The translations under genes were made by a program, and so were the position numbers. Below, one piece after another: positions 26,154 to 33,839 of a DNA stretch of 36,907 nucleotides (the first letter of the stretch is position 1; each line of letters starts with the position of its first letter). The DNA lies in NCBI GenBank assembly GCA_900553035.1, contig USCC01000007.1, positions 1 to 36,907 of the forward strand, given 5' to 3'. This DNA comes from an uncultured Rhodospirillaceae bacterium. GTDB lineage: Bacteria; Pseudomonadota; Alphaproteobacteria; CAAGCB01; CAG-977. A model generated the notes under the pieces. It ran no database searches, was not told the origin of the DNA, and saw only the letters and a program-made list of their open reading frames with translations.

Positions 26154-27680
26154 TTATCCCAAAATCGCTTTCAAGTCCTCTTCCGGCGTTGTGATCGGAG
26201 CGATACCATAGTTATCGACCAGAATTTTCAACACGTTCGGACTGACGAAAGCAGGCAGCGTTGGGCCAAGACGCATATTCTTGATCCCCAAGTGTAGCAG
26301 CGTCAACAGGATACAGACTGCCTTCTGTTCGTACCAAGACAGCACCAGCGACAGCGGCAGGTCGTTCACGCCACAATCAAAGGCTTTGGCGAGTTCGACG
26401 GCTACTTTAATCGCGCTGTAAGCGTCATTACATTGTCCCATGTCAAGCAGTCTTGGCAGGCCGCCGAGTGTGCCCAAGTCCAAGTCGTTAAAGCGGTATT
26501 TGCCGCACGCCAACGTCAGAACAATAGTGTCCTGTGGAGTTTGCTTCACAAAATCTGTGTAGTAATTACGACCGGGTTTGGCGCCATCGCAGCCACCAAC
26601 CAAAAAGATGTGCTTTAATGCTCCGGCCTTGACAGCGTCAATAACAGTTCCAGCAACCGAAAGTACGGTGTGGTGGCCGAAGCCGACGGTTAACTCGTCA
26701 CCGCCGTTAATTCCGGTCATTTTGTGCTCTTCCGGATATCCACCCAATTCCAGAGCCTTGTTGATAACCGGCGTGAAATCCTTATCCTTGCCGATATGAA
26801 CCATGCCCGGATAAGCCACGACAGAGGTCGTAAATACGCGATCGGCATAACTTTCCTTCACCGGCATGATGCAGTTTGTGGTAAACAAAAACGCGCCAGG
26901 AACGCCGGCAAACTCTTTCTGCTGGTTTTGCCAAGCCGTGCCGAAGTTGCCCTTCAAATGCGCATAAGCCTTTAGTTTAGGATAAGCATGGCAAGGCAGC
27001 ATTTCGCCGTGGGTGTAGATATTGACACCTTTGCCTTCCGTCTGCTTCAACAGCAATTCCAGATCGTGCAGGTCATGGCCGGTCACCACGATGAACGGGC
27101 CTTTTTCAATATTGGTTGTGACTTTGGTCGGCACCGGATGGCCGTAGGTTTCGGTGTTGGCTTTATCCAACAGCTCCATGCAAACCAAGTTAATCTCACC
27201 GGTTTTAAGAACCAAAGGAAGAAGCTCGTCAACGGTGTTTTTCTGAGCGACGGCCTGCAGCGCTTCATAGAAAAAATCATTTACCTTTTCATCCTGATAG
27301 CCCAACATGCGGGCGTGATGAGCATACGCAGCCATACCTTTCAAGCCGAATAAAATAAGGGATTTAAGGCTGCGGATATCCTCGTTAGCTGCCCAGACAT
27401 CGGCGATTTTGAAACCAGACTGCGGTGTAAGGGCACGCGCCTCGGCCACCAATTCGGCTGTACGGGAATCGTCAAAGCTGACGTTTGTGATTGTCGTGAA
27501 CAAGCCGTCAACCAAGACATCCGTGATTTCCGGCGATTTCTTGCCTGCAACCGCAAGCTCAATCAGCGCACTTGTTAAATCATCCTGCAAATCCGACGTT
27601 ACAGCCAATTTGCCGCAGGCTCCCATGGAAGCCGCGCAACCTTTGCCACCCGCCGTTTGCTCGCATTGAAAACAAAACAT
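26154..27680 (-). CDS. hcp: Hybrid cluster protein (hydroxylamine reductase) Hcp
   Basis: Cytoplasmic iron-sulfur-oxygen cluster enzyme that reduces NO or hydroxylamine and drives S-nitrosylation during anaerobic nitrosative stress. The N-terminal cluster ligands are Cys3, Cys6, Cys15 and Cys22 (C-x2-C-x8-C-x6-C), the class I spacing of anaerobes with a [4Fe-4S] cluster rather than the E. coli spacing. Other ligand regions are visible: 'GHDLHDLE' near 200, 'THGEMLPCHAYP' near 228, 'FTTNCIMP' near 260, 'VGGCDGA' near 362 and 'ACGKYRF' near 396. At 508 residues it has the shorter length within the family. GAAAGGA precedes the ATG, and the ferredoxin-like gene lies 24 bp upstream. Confidence 0.96.
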   Translation of the reverse strand: MFCFQCEQTAGGKGCAASMGACGKLAVTSDLQDDLTSALIELAVAGKKSPEITDVLVDGLFTTITNVSFDDSRTAELVAEARALTPQSGFKIADVWAANEDIRSLKSLILFGLKGMAAYAHHARMLGYQDEKVNDFFYEALQAVAQKNTVDELLPLVLKTGEINLVCMELLDKANTETYGHPVPTKVTTNIEKGPFIVVTGHDLHDLELLLKQTEGKGVNIYTHGEMLPCHAYPKLKAYAHLKGNFGTAWQNQQKEFAGVPGAFLFTTNCIMPVKESYADRVFTTSVVAYPGMVHIGKDKDFTPVINKALELGGYPEEHKMTGINGGDELTVGFGHHTVLSVAGTVIDAVKAGALKHIFLVGGCDGAKPGRNYYTDFVKQTPQDTIVLTLACGKYRFNDLDLGTLGGLPRLLDMGQCNDAYSAIKVAVELAKAFDCGVNDLPLSLVLSWYEQKAVCILLTLLHLGIKNMRLGPTLPAFVSPNVLKILVDNYGIAPITTPEEDLKAILG

Positions 27681-27704
27681 ATCAATTTCCTTTCTTTTAA
27701 GTGT

Positions 27705-28400
27705 TTATAAAATATGGCCATCAACAGAGATGGTCACAACCTGCCAGGGCAAAAATTTGCCGCTGTTCTTTAGCGCCTGCGTTGCGGCATGTTCAATCCC
27801 CCCGCAACAGGGAACTTCCATTCTGACAATCGTTATGCTTTTTATGTCGTTTTCAGCGATGATGGAAGTTAACTTTTCGGTGTAGTCCGTCATATCCAGC
27901 TTCGGACAGCCGATAATGGTTATTTTATTCTTAATAAACTTCTGATGAAAGCCGGCATACGCATAGGCCGTACAATCCGCCGCAATCAGCAAATCGGCAC
28001 CCTGAAAATACGGCGCATTTGTCGGTACCAGCTTAATCTGCACCGGCCATTGCTTCAACTCGGATACCTGGTTTTCGCAGACATGCGCCGAAGAAAGCTG
28101 TTCTGCTCTTTCTATCGGCCGGGCGTTATGACCGGGACAACCACAGGCCATCGGCGGTTTTTCTTCTTCACGTTTAGGCTCGTGCTTGTTTTCGCCCTTG
28201 AAAGTAATATCCTTGTCGGAAAAAGTAATCGCGCCCACCGGGCAAACCGGCAAGCAGTTTCCCAATCCGTCACAATAGTCATCCCGCACCAGTTTCGCCT
28301 TACCGTCGATGATTTCAATAGCGCCTTGTTGGCAGGCATTGGCGCACAACCCACAACCGACGCACTTTTCTTCATCTATTTGAATAATCTTTTTGCTCAT
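27705..28400 (-). CDS. Dicluster ferredoxin-like iron-sulfur protein, hcp partner
   Basis: A 231-residue protein, first gene of the operon and probable electron donor to Hcp. The N-terminal 60 residues form a dicluster ferredoxin: 'CVGCGLCANAC' (Cys13, 16, 19, 23) and 'YCDGLGNCLPVCP' (Cys43, 49, 53), the second having C-x5-C spacing typical of this hcp-linked type. A second Cys pair 'ACGCPGH' lies near 87 and 'VPCCGG' near 199, so the C-terminal 140 residues may bind a further cofactor. I chose the second of two close ATGs (28400), because AGAGG is six bases upstream of it and directly abuts the other at 28406. Confidence 0.85.
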   Translation of the reverse strand: MSKKIIQIDEEKCVGCGLCANACQQGAIEIIDGKAKLVRDDYCDGLGNCLPVCPVGAITFSDKDITFKGENKHEPKREEEKPPMACGCPGHNARPIERAEQLSSAHVCENQVSELKQWPVQIKLVPTNAPYFQGADLLIAADCTAYAYAGFHQKFIKNKITIIGCPKLDMTDYTEKLTSIIAENDIKSITIVRMEVPCCGGIEHAATQALKNSGKFLPWQVVTISVDGHIL

Positions 28401-28417
28401 TTTCATCCTCTTGCTTA

Positions 28418-28446
28418 TTGACTTTTAACAGCCTATATCATAAATT
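28418..28446 (+). promoter_or_regulatory. Putative promoter of the Crp/Fnr-type regulator
   Basis: TTGACT (28418-28423) and TAAATT (28441-28446) are separated by 17 bp. Transcription would start near 28453, which favours ATG 28486 over ATG 28456 as the start of the regulator. Confidence 0.5.
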
Positions 28447-28466
28447 ATTAAAAATATGTTGTTCAA
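28437..28466 (-). promoter_or_regulatory. Putative promoter of the ferredoxin-hcp operon
   Basis: On the minus strand TTGAAC (28461-28466) and TATGAT (28437-28442) are 18 bp apart. The -35 lies inside the 14-bp palindrome. An alternative -10 (TATAGG, 28431-28436) would put the palindrome near -40, the position used by activating Crp/Fnr proteins. Confidence 0.5.
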
Positions 28467-28471
28467 ACAAC
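28458..28471. promoter_or_regulatory. 14-bp palindrome, candidate Crp/Fnr-family operator
   Basis: GTTGTTCAAACAAC is a perfect palindrome readable as 5-N4-5, the geometry of Fnr boxes (TTGAT-N4-ATCAA). It overlaps the -35 of the hcp operon promoter and sits just downstream of the regulator's own predicted start point, so it could control both. Confidence 0.55.
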
Positions 28472-28485
28472 CAAATAGAAAAATA

Positions 28486-29157
28486 ATGGATAAATATGAT
28501 ATTTTAGCAGTAAACCCTTTGTTCAAAGGCATGACAGGAGCCGAGATAGAAAGCATTTTAGGGTGCCTAAAGGCCAGGCACACCGTTTATGAAAAGGATA
28601 AGGATGTCTATCGCATTGGCGACGAGATCAAGGCCATCGGTATTGTTTTATCGGGTTGTGTGCATATCACCAAGAACGACATGATGGGCAACGTCCATAT
28701 AATCCAGAACGCCGAAGCCGGCGAACTTTTTGCCGAAGCATACGCTTGCCAGCAAAGTTCATACTCACAGGTTAATGTCATAGCCGCACAAAAAAGCAAA
28801 ATTCTTTTTATTGATGTGAACAAAATTTTAACAGTTTGTTCCGCCGCTTGCACTTTCCACCAGTCGCTGGTTAAAAACCTACTTTATGTTATTGCCGAAA
28901 AGAATATCAACCTGGTCAGGAAAATCGAACATATCACCCCAAAGAGCATCCGAGAGCGCGTGCTGTCCTACCTATGTTCTGAAGCACAGAAACAAGGAAA
29001 ATACTCGTTTGATATCCCATTCAACCGCCAGCAGCTGGCAGATTATCTGATGGTAGAACGCAGCGCACTATCAAACGAGCTTTCCAAAATGCAAAAATCC
29101 GGCCTGATTGAATACCGCAAAAACAGCTTTACGGTTAAGCCACAAAACCATATTTGA
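28486..29157 (+). CDS. Crp/Fnr-family transcriptional regulator, HcpR-like by context
   Basis: A 223-residue regulator, divergent from the ferredoxin-hcp operon by 85 bp. Residues about 1-120 form a cyclic-nucleotide-binding-like fold ('IVLSGCVHI', 'AEAGELFAEAYAC'), followed by a long dimerisation helix and a winged helix with 'RERVLSYLCSEA' and the recognition-helix region 'FNRQQLADYLMVERSALSNELSKMQKSGLI' near 183-212. Several Cys residues are scattered through the sensor domain, but no Fnr-like N-terminal Cys cluster is seen, so an iron-sulfur Fnr is unlikely. Context matches HcpR, the Crp/Fnr regulator of hcp and its ferredoxin in anaerobes. Heme or NO sensing is inference. Its 3' end overlaps the convergent recombinase by 23 bases. 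Confidence 0.85.
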   Translation: MDKYDILAVNPLFKGMTGAEIESILGCLKARHTVYEKDKDVYRIGDEIKAIGIVLSGCVHITKNDMMGNVHIIQNAEAGELFAEAYACQQSSYSQVNVIAAQKSKILFIDVNKILTVCSAACTFHQSLVKNLLYVIAEKNINLVRKIEHITPKSIRERVLSYLCSEAQKQGKYSFDIPFNRQQLADYLMVERSALSNELSKMQKSGLIEYRKNSFTVKPQNHI

Positions 29158-30514
29158 CACGTTGTTCTGCCCAGGACAACGGGATCATATCACGCTTGAT
29201 ATCTTCCAGGGTCAGACTGCGCGAAGCGGTTCCGTTTACGATCGCCTCGACGATATCCGGCGCCAGGAAGTTCATCCGGAACAGACGACTGACATAGCTG
29301 GCCCGACGGTGTTCGCGGTTGGCAACATCCTCCAGAGAAGCATAGGTGCCACGCTGAATTTTGATTGCCCAACCATAGGCCAGCACCATAGCGTTAAAAA
29401 GAGCCTGACGAGAGAGATCTCCCTCAGACAGGGCTTCATCACCCGGACGGCAAATCAACACCGCCTTGCCCGTTTTCTTGCGTTCTATATGCACCGGAAC
29501 CATGCGACAGGTTAATTGCCCGGCTGCTGCATCAAATTTTGCAAAATAAGGCTTGGCCGTGATTTCAACTAGCAACGCGCCCAGCGCCTGTGTATAGAAA
29601 CTAATGTTGATTTTATCACGGAAAACCTGAACCGAGTGAACCAGGCGCGTAATGATTTTATTTTTCTCGCCCAGAAACAATTCGGCCCACACTAGGTCAA
29701 AACGCGAAAATTCCAACCGCATATCATCGGCCGATACCTTATCCTGTTCGCATTTGCAGGCAAACAAAAACGCCTCGGAACGAAGAATAGACAGGATTTC
29801 CTGTTCGACCAAACGTTCGATCTCACCGGCTGGCATACGCTTTACGGAACAATTATCAGCAAGACCGCGCAAGTGCCTGCTGCATTGATAGTAACGATAA
29901 TGGCGTTTTTTCTTTGACGAATAGGTACAAGACATAGGACAACCGCAATCACCACACCGAATAATGCCTTTTAGAATAAATGCTTCAGCCGCAGCGCTGC
30001 CGGGTTGGCGACCGCCTTTATTCTGCGTGGGAAGATTAGCGCGTTGGAAATCGTCATCGCTAACGATCGGTTTATGACGTCCCACGTATATTTCCCCCTT
30101 AAAGCCTATTTTCCCACAGTAAAGAGGATTTTCAAGAATACGCACAATCATTATTTTTGAAAAAGGACCGCCGGCATAAGCCTTGCCTGTACGGGCAACC
30201 CAGGTTTTTGTGAGATAGCCGCGTTCATTTACCAAACGAAGGACCTCAGTTACGGACTGAGTGCGAAGATAAGACGCAAAGATAAAACGTATAATTTCCG
30301 CTTCCTGTTTATTGATCACCAGTTCTCGATTGATAATATCATACCCCAGCGGTGGGTGGCCACCCATCCAGTAACCAAGCTTCTTGGAAGACGCCACTTT
30401 ATCTCGGACACGCTCGGAAGCAAGCTCGCGTTCCGCTTGAGCCATGGCGGCCAGAACAGTCAACACCATGCGACCGCCGGGCGTGGACGTATCAATAGCC
30501 GAACAGGAACGCAA
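29135..30514 (-). pseudogene. Large serine recombinase lacking most of its catalytic domain
   Basis: The 459-codon frame begins inside the resolvase domain: 'AIDTSTPGGRMVLTVLAAMAQAERE' (about 7-31) is the conserved end of the catalytic core, usually at about residues 110-130. The preceding catalytic serine region is missing. The rest is intact: a recombinase domain ('GYWMGGHPPLGYD', about 47-59), the zinc beta-ribbon 'CGDCGCPMSCTYSSKKK' with a later 'CSRHLRGLADNC' (about 187-225), a coiled region, and a C-terminal helix-turn-helix-like segment ('LEDVANREHRRASYVSRLFRM'). The native protein would be about 560 residues. The break is at about 30520-30540, next to unrelated phage and restriction fragments, so it is inactive. 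Confidence 0.8.
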
Positions 30515-30543
30515 GGCACAAACAAAAAAGAGAGCAGCGAATT

Positions 30544-30780
30544 ATGATTAGTTTTGGCGACATCACAAAGGCGGCTGGCGGGAAAATCAACCTGAACAGC
30601 ATCATCCCCGTCGAGATGATGATGATCTTGGGCGTGTACCGTTTTTGCCTGAAAAACGCAGCTTATCAGACCATGCAGCGGTCAACCGAGTATAACTGGC
30701 AGGAACAGCAACGCATCGGTATCGAACCGGCTTTGCAATTCATTGGTCAGGGCGTGGACACCATCGAACTACCAGCCGAT
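30544..30780 (+). pseudogene. P2-like phage tail protein gpU, N-terminal fragment
   Basis: From ATG 30616 the frame reads MMMILGVYRFCLKNAAYQTM, then 'QRSTEYNWQEQQRIGIEPALQFIGQGVDTIEL'. This matches the start of P2 gpU-type tail proteins: MMM-LG-FVF, then Y-x-x-x-Q, R-x-G-x-x-P-x-x-Q-F-x-G-x-x-D-x-x-x-L. Only about 53 of some 130 codons remain before the sequence passes, out of frame, into the type III restriction fragment near 30780. No other phage structural gene is in the window. Confidence 0.65.
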
Positions 30781-31732
30781 TGCCAACCCGATCATCAGCG
30801 AAATCCGCAAAGCCAACACCAAACTGCCTATCCGCGACGCCTCGAAGGAAATCCTGGTTAAACGCAAGGAAGGTGTGATTGATTCCGCCGATTTTCTTAA
30901 AATATGGAAACAGATCAGCCAGCGGACGCATTATCGCGTGAAAATGGACAAGGAACGCTTTATTGAAGCGGCCAAGAATAAAATGGTATTCATGCCGGCC
31001 ATCGAAAAAGCGAAAATTACAGAAACCACCGCCGATATTGATATCGAAAAGAGCGGTGTAACGACCCAGGAACACACTCCTCGGTCCGTCCAGCTGGATT
31101 ATGCCCTGACGAACATTCCAGACGTCCTGGGCATCTTAAAGAACGAATTGAAGCTGACTCGCGCTACGATCTTGGAAATATTCAGGCGCTCCGGCAGGTT
31201 GGACGACCTGTTGAACAACCCCGAAAAGTTCATCGAGGAAGCGCACGTCCTGTTACGCAATACCAAGGCCGAAATGCTGGCCGACGGCATCCGCTACATC
31301 AAAATCAAGGGCGAGGAATACTCGGCCCAGGAAGTCTTTGAAAAAGAAGAACTGCTGGCCTACATTGACAACGCCATCGCCAGCGACCGCAGCGTGTACG
31401 ATTATGTCGTGGTAGACGACAGCAACATTGAGCGCAACTTCGCCAAAGACCTGGAAAACGACAAGGACGTACGATTTTTCTTCAAACTGCCTGACAAGTT
31501 CAAGATCGATACGCCGTTCGGCTCGTACAATCCCGATTGGGCAGTTTTGTTGAACGAATACGGCGCGGACAAGCTGTATCTAGTTGTTGAAACCAAAGGA
31601 AGCCTGCAGGATATCAAGCGCCGCGTGGAAGAAAATGCCAAAATCAACTGTGCTCGCCTACACTTCAAAGAACTCGGTGTTGTGGAATACAAGGACGCCA
31701 CTACCTGGAAAACCGCCAAACCATCAGCATAA
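30770..31732 (+). pseudogene. Type III restriction enzyme (Res), C-terminal nuclease fragment
   Basis: About 320 codons of the C-terminal half of a type III Res subunit. Recognisable are 'FLKIWKQISQRTHYRVKMD', 'LTRATILEIFRRSGRLDDLLNNP' and the nuclease part 'SVYDYVVVDDSNIERNFAKDLE', 'FKIDTPFGSYNPDWAVLL' and 'LYLVVETKGS', giving the PD...ExK core with the Asp of NPDWA and E-T-K. The N-terminal DEAD/helicase domain is absent, and no mod methyltransferase gene is present, so no working type III system is encoded here. The frame is open leftward to 30743, but only as shifted tail-gene sequence; there is no ribosome site. Confidence 0.8.
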
Positions 31733-31758
31733 AAGCAGGAAAAAATAATTCCTTGACT

Positions 31759-31813
31759 TATCGGCAATTTAATGGCAAAATAATGGCAATATGACGGCGA
31801 TTTATCGGAAAGG
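31759..31813 (+). repeat. Five tandem 11-bp repeats upstream of fic
   Basis: Units begin at 31759, 31770, 31781, 31792 and 31803, approximately TATCGGCAATT, TAATGGCAAAA, TAATGGCAATA, TGACGGCGATT and TATCGGAAAGG. A GG at units' fifth and sixth base is invariant. The spacing is about one helical turn. The last unit overlaps the ribosome site of fic. Confidence 0.7.
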
Positions 31814-31821
31814 GAAAAGCA

Positions 31822-32901
31822 TTGTTCAAGCCTAATTTTACCATAACCCCACAGATTACCAAGGCTTTAATGAAGATTGAAGCCTTGAAGGAAAGCATTA
31901 AAAATCTGCCTATCACGCCGGGCGTCATGAAAACCTTGCGCGAAACCGCCAGATTGACGTCAACGCATTATTCTACCCAAATCGAGGGCAACCGCCTATC
32001 ACAAAAAGAGGTTGAGCAAGTCATCAAAAAAGACGGTCATGTTACCGGGCGCCAGCATGACGAAAAGGAAATCAAAGGATATTATCTGGCGTTGGAATGG
32101 TTGGAAAACAATGTCAAAAAACCCATCACAGAGGAAACCATAAAGACTATTCACGCGCTGATCGATGGAGAAGGACGGAGCAAAGTTAAACCAACCGCAT
32201 ACCGCGACGGACAAAACGTTATTACCGATAGTAAAAGTCGTGAAATCGTTTATATGCCCCCGGAAGCCAAAGACGTGCCCGCCTTAATGGCCCAGCTGGT
32301 AGACTGGCTGAAAGCGGAAAAGAATAATCTGCCATGCCCGATCACGGCGGCAATCGCGCATTACCAATTCGCAACCATTCACCCGTATTATGACGGCAAT
32401 GGTCGCACAGCGCGGCTTTTGACAACCTTGGTGCTGTACCAAGGCGGATACGACCTGAAGGGGCTTTATTCGCTGGAAGAATACTATGCCAGGAACTTGC
32501 AGGATTATTACAACGCAATCAGCCGCGGCGAGAACCATAATTATTACTTCGGACGCGCTGAAGCGGACATCACACCGTGGATAGAATATTTTGTCCTTGG
32601 TATGCAGGATGCCTTTGAACACGTCAAGGTCCGGGCCGCTGAAGCCAGTGGTAAAGGTATATCGGATAAGTCCGCAATCCTACGCACGCTAACCCCGAAA
32701 CAACGGAAGGTCTTGACCCTGTTCGAAGACCAGGACACTATCGTTTCAAAGGACATCGAAAGCCTGTTCGGCTTCAGCGCAAGGTCGGCGCGACTGCTTG
32801 CGGGCGATCTTGTGAGCGAGGGTTTTTTAATCGTCGCCGACCAGTCAAACAAGACCAGAAGCTATAAATTAAGCCACGAATATGAAAGTCTGCTCGTTTA
32901 A
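31822..32901 (+). CDS. Fic-domain AMP-transferase with self-inhibitory helix
   Basis: A 359-residue Fic protein, predicted to transfer AMP (or another nucleotide-derived group) to a target hydroxyl. The catalytic motif HPYYDGNGRTAR is at 187-198, matching HPFx(D/E)GNGRxxR with Tyr for Phe. The inhibitory motif [S/T]xxxE[G/N] is S51-TQI-E55-G56, N-terminal to the Fic core, making it a class II enzyme; Glu55 should block ATP binding until released. A C-terminal winged helix ('TPKQRKVLTLF', 'ARSARLLAGDLVSEGFL', about 293-335) suggests DNA binding and autoregulation. The start is TTG, preceded by GGAAAGGG; an in-frame TGA at 31792 rules out a longer N-terminus. It follows the Res fragment and tandem repeats. 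Confidence 0.88.
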   Translation: MFKPNFTITPQITKALMKIEALKESIKNLPITPGVMKTLRETARLTSTHYSTQIEGNRLSQKEVEQVIKKDGHVTGRQHDEKEIKGYYLALEWLENNVKKPITEETIKTIHALIDGEGRSKVKPTAYRDGQNVITDSKSREIVYMPPEAKDVPALMAQLVDWLKAEKNNLPCPITAAIAHYQFATIHPYYDGNGRTARLLTTLVLYQGGYDLKGLYSLEEYYARNLQDYYNAISRGENHNYYFGRAEADITPWIEYFVLGMQDAFEHVKVRAAEASGKGISDKSAILRTLTPKQRKVLTLFEDQDTIVSKDIESLFGFSARSARLLAGDLVSEGFLIVADQSNKTRSYKLSHEYESLLV

Positions 32902-32917
32902 GAGCATAACCCCCGGA

Positions 32918-32951
32918 AGCACTTTTTGTTGCATATTGGCCCAAAAGTGCT
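32918..32951. terminator. Hairpin between fic and the rhodanese gene
   Basis: A perfect 9-bp inverted repeat AGCACTTTT / AAAAGTGCT (32918-32926 with 32943-32951). It could end fic transcription or serve as an operator for the rhodanese gene, whose start is 38 bp downstream. Confidence 0.4.
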
Positions 32952-32988
32952 ACCATTACTTTGACATGATAAAAAAGAAAGGAATATT

Positions 32989-33456
32989 ATGAGAAAAAAG
33001 AATTCTGTTAGCGGGACCTCCATTTTACTATCAGCAATAGCGATGGCTGCAGTATTTTTTATAACACGCGAAGTTTACAAACCAGAACCAATATTGGAAG
33101 ATTATTTTCATTCATACTCGCTTGAAAATAAGCTGGATATGAGGATAGACGAAGCCGAAGCAATCAAATTGTTCAAAGAAGGCAAAGCCGTCTTGGTTGA
33201 CGTCCGCTTTCCGAAGGAACAGGCAGAGATGAACGCTGGCTTTGGCTACATGATACCGCTGAATGAATTGCCTGACAGGATTGATGAATTGCCGAAAGAT
33301 AAACTGATCGTCACCGGCTGCTTTATGAATGAGCGCGGAAACATGGCACGCCTTTATCTGATGACAAAAGGGTATAAGGCCAAGCATTTGTTCTCTGGTA
33401 TTCCTGGGTTAACTGAAAAATTAACCGACGAAGATAGAGCGATATTGGTAGAGTAA
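32989..33456 (+). CDS. Membrane-anchored rhodanese-like protein
   Basis: A 155-residue protein. The N-terminus is basic and followed by one hydrophobic segment ('TSILLSAIAMAAVFFI', about 10-25), so it is a signal anchor with the domain facing the periplasm or a cleaved export signal. Residues about 50-150 form a rhodanese domain with 'AVLVDVRFPKEQ' near 67 and the active-site Cys111 in 'VTGCFMNERGNMARLYL'. The loop C-F-M-N-E-R-G-N is longer than the standard sulfurtransferase loop CRxGx[R/T]. It may carry sulfane sulfur outside the cytoplasm; this fits the sulfur and redox theme of the island but is inference. AAAGGA precedes the ATG. Confidence 0.8.
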   Translation: MRKKNSVSGTSILLSAIAMAAVFFITREVYKPEPILEDYFHSYSLENKLDMRIDEAEAIKLFKEGKAVLVDVRFPKEQAEMNAGFGYMIPLNELPDRIDELPKDKLIVTGCFMNERGNMARLYLMTKGYKAKHLFSGIPGLTEKLTDEDRAILVE

Positions 33457-33839
33457 AAAACACACGGCTGAACAGGATTAGCGTTTGCAAAGATAGGGAA
33501 CAGGGTAGCCCCTTGAGAAACAATCAAAAATAGACTAGATAAAATACTTTGCAACCGCAATCCTCCTCCGCCAATTATTCCCCCCCCCAATGAAAATCGT
33601 TGAAACGCGCCGGATGAAAGCCCGACAACAGGCTGCCATTGAATGGGTTGCCCGGTGCCCTTTCAATTCTGCTTCACAACGGCCGGATTTTCATTCCAAA
33701 GGCGCCGCTTTCGGCCGGCATGAATGACCGCGTCCTCCCCCAGAATCAAAAATTTTTGATACGAAATGTAGATTTCTCAAAATAAACGCGTTCTTGAAAG
33801 GTGAGCATCAATGCTTCGCGAAAAACAAAGGAGGACAAC
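33457..33839. other. Gene-free region at the right edge of the accessory island
   Basis: About 380 bp with no convincing gene. It contains a near-perfect 12-bp inverted repeat (33481-33492 with 33547-33558, one mismatch) and a run of nine Cs at 33580-33588. A 44-codon frame at 33590-33724 has no ribosome site. The repeats may mark the island end. Confidence 0.4.

Noticed and set aside
30770..32901. Functional type III restriction system with Fic
   Set aside because: The Res helicase domain and the Mod methyltransferase are missing; only a C-terminal fragment remains.
22130..33580. Possible second copy of the tRNA-Ser 3' end near 33566 (CTCCGCCAATT versus ATCCGCCATTT)
   Set aside because: Only about eight matching bases with mismatches; expected by chance and not enough for an attachment-site repeat.
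33590..33724. 44-codon plus-strand frame MKIVETRR...
   Set aside because: Preceded by a C-run instead of a ribosome site and nothing recognisable in the translation.
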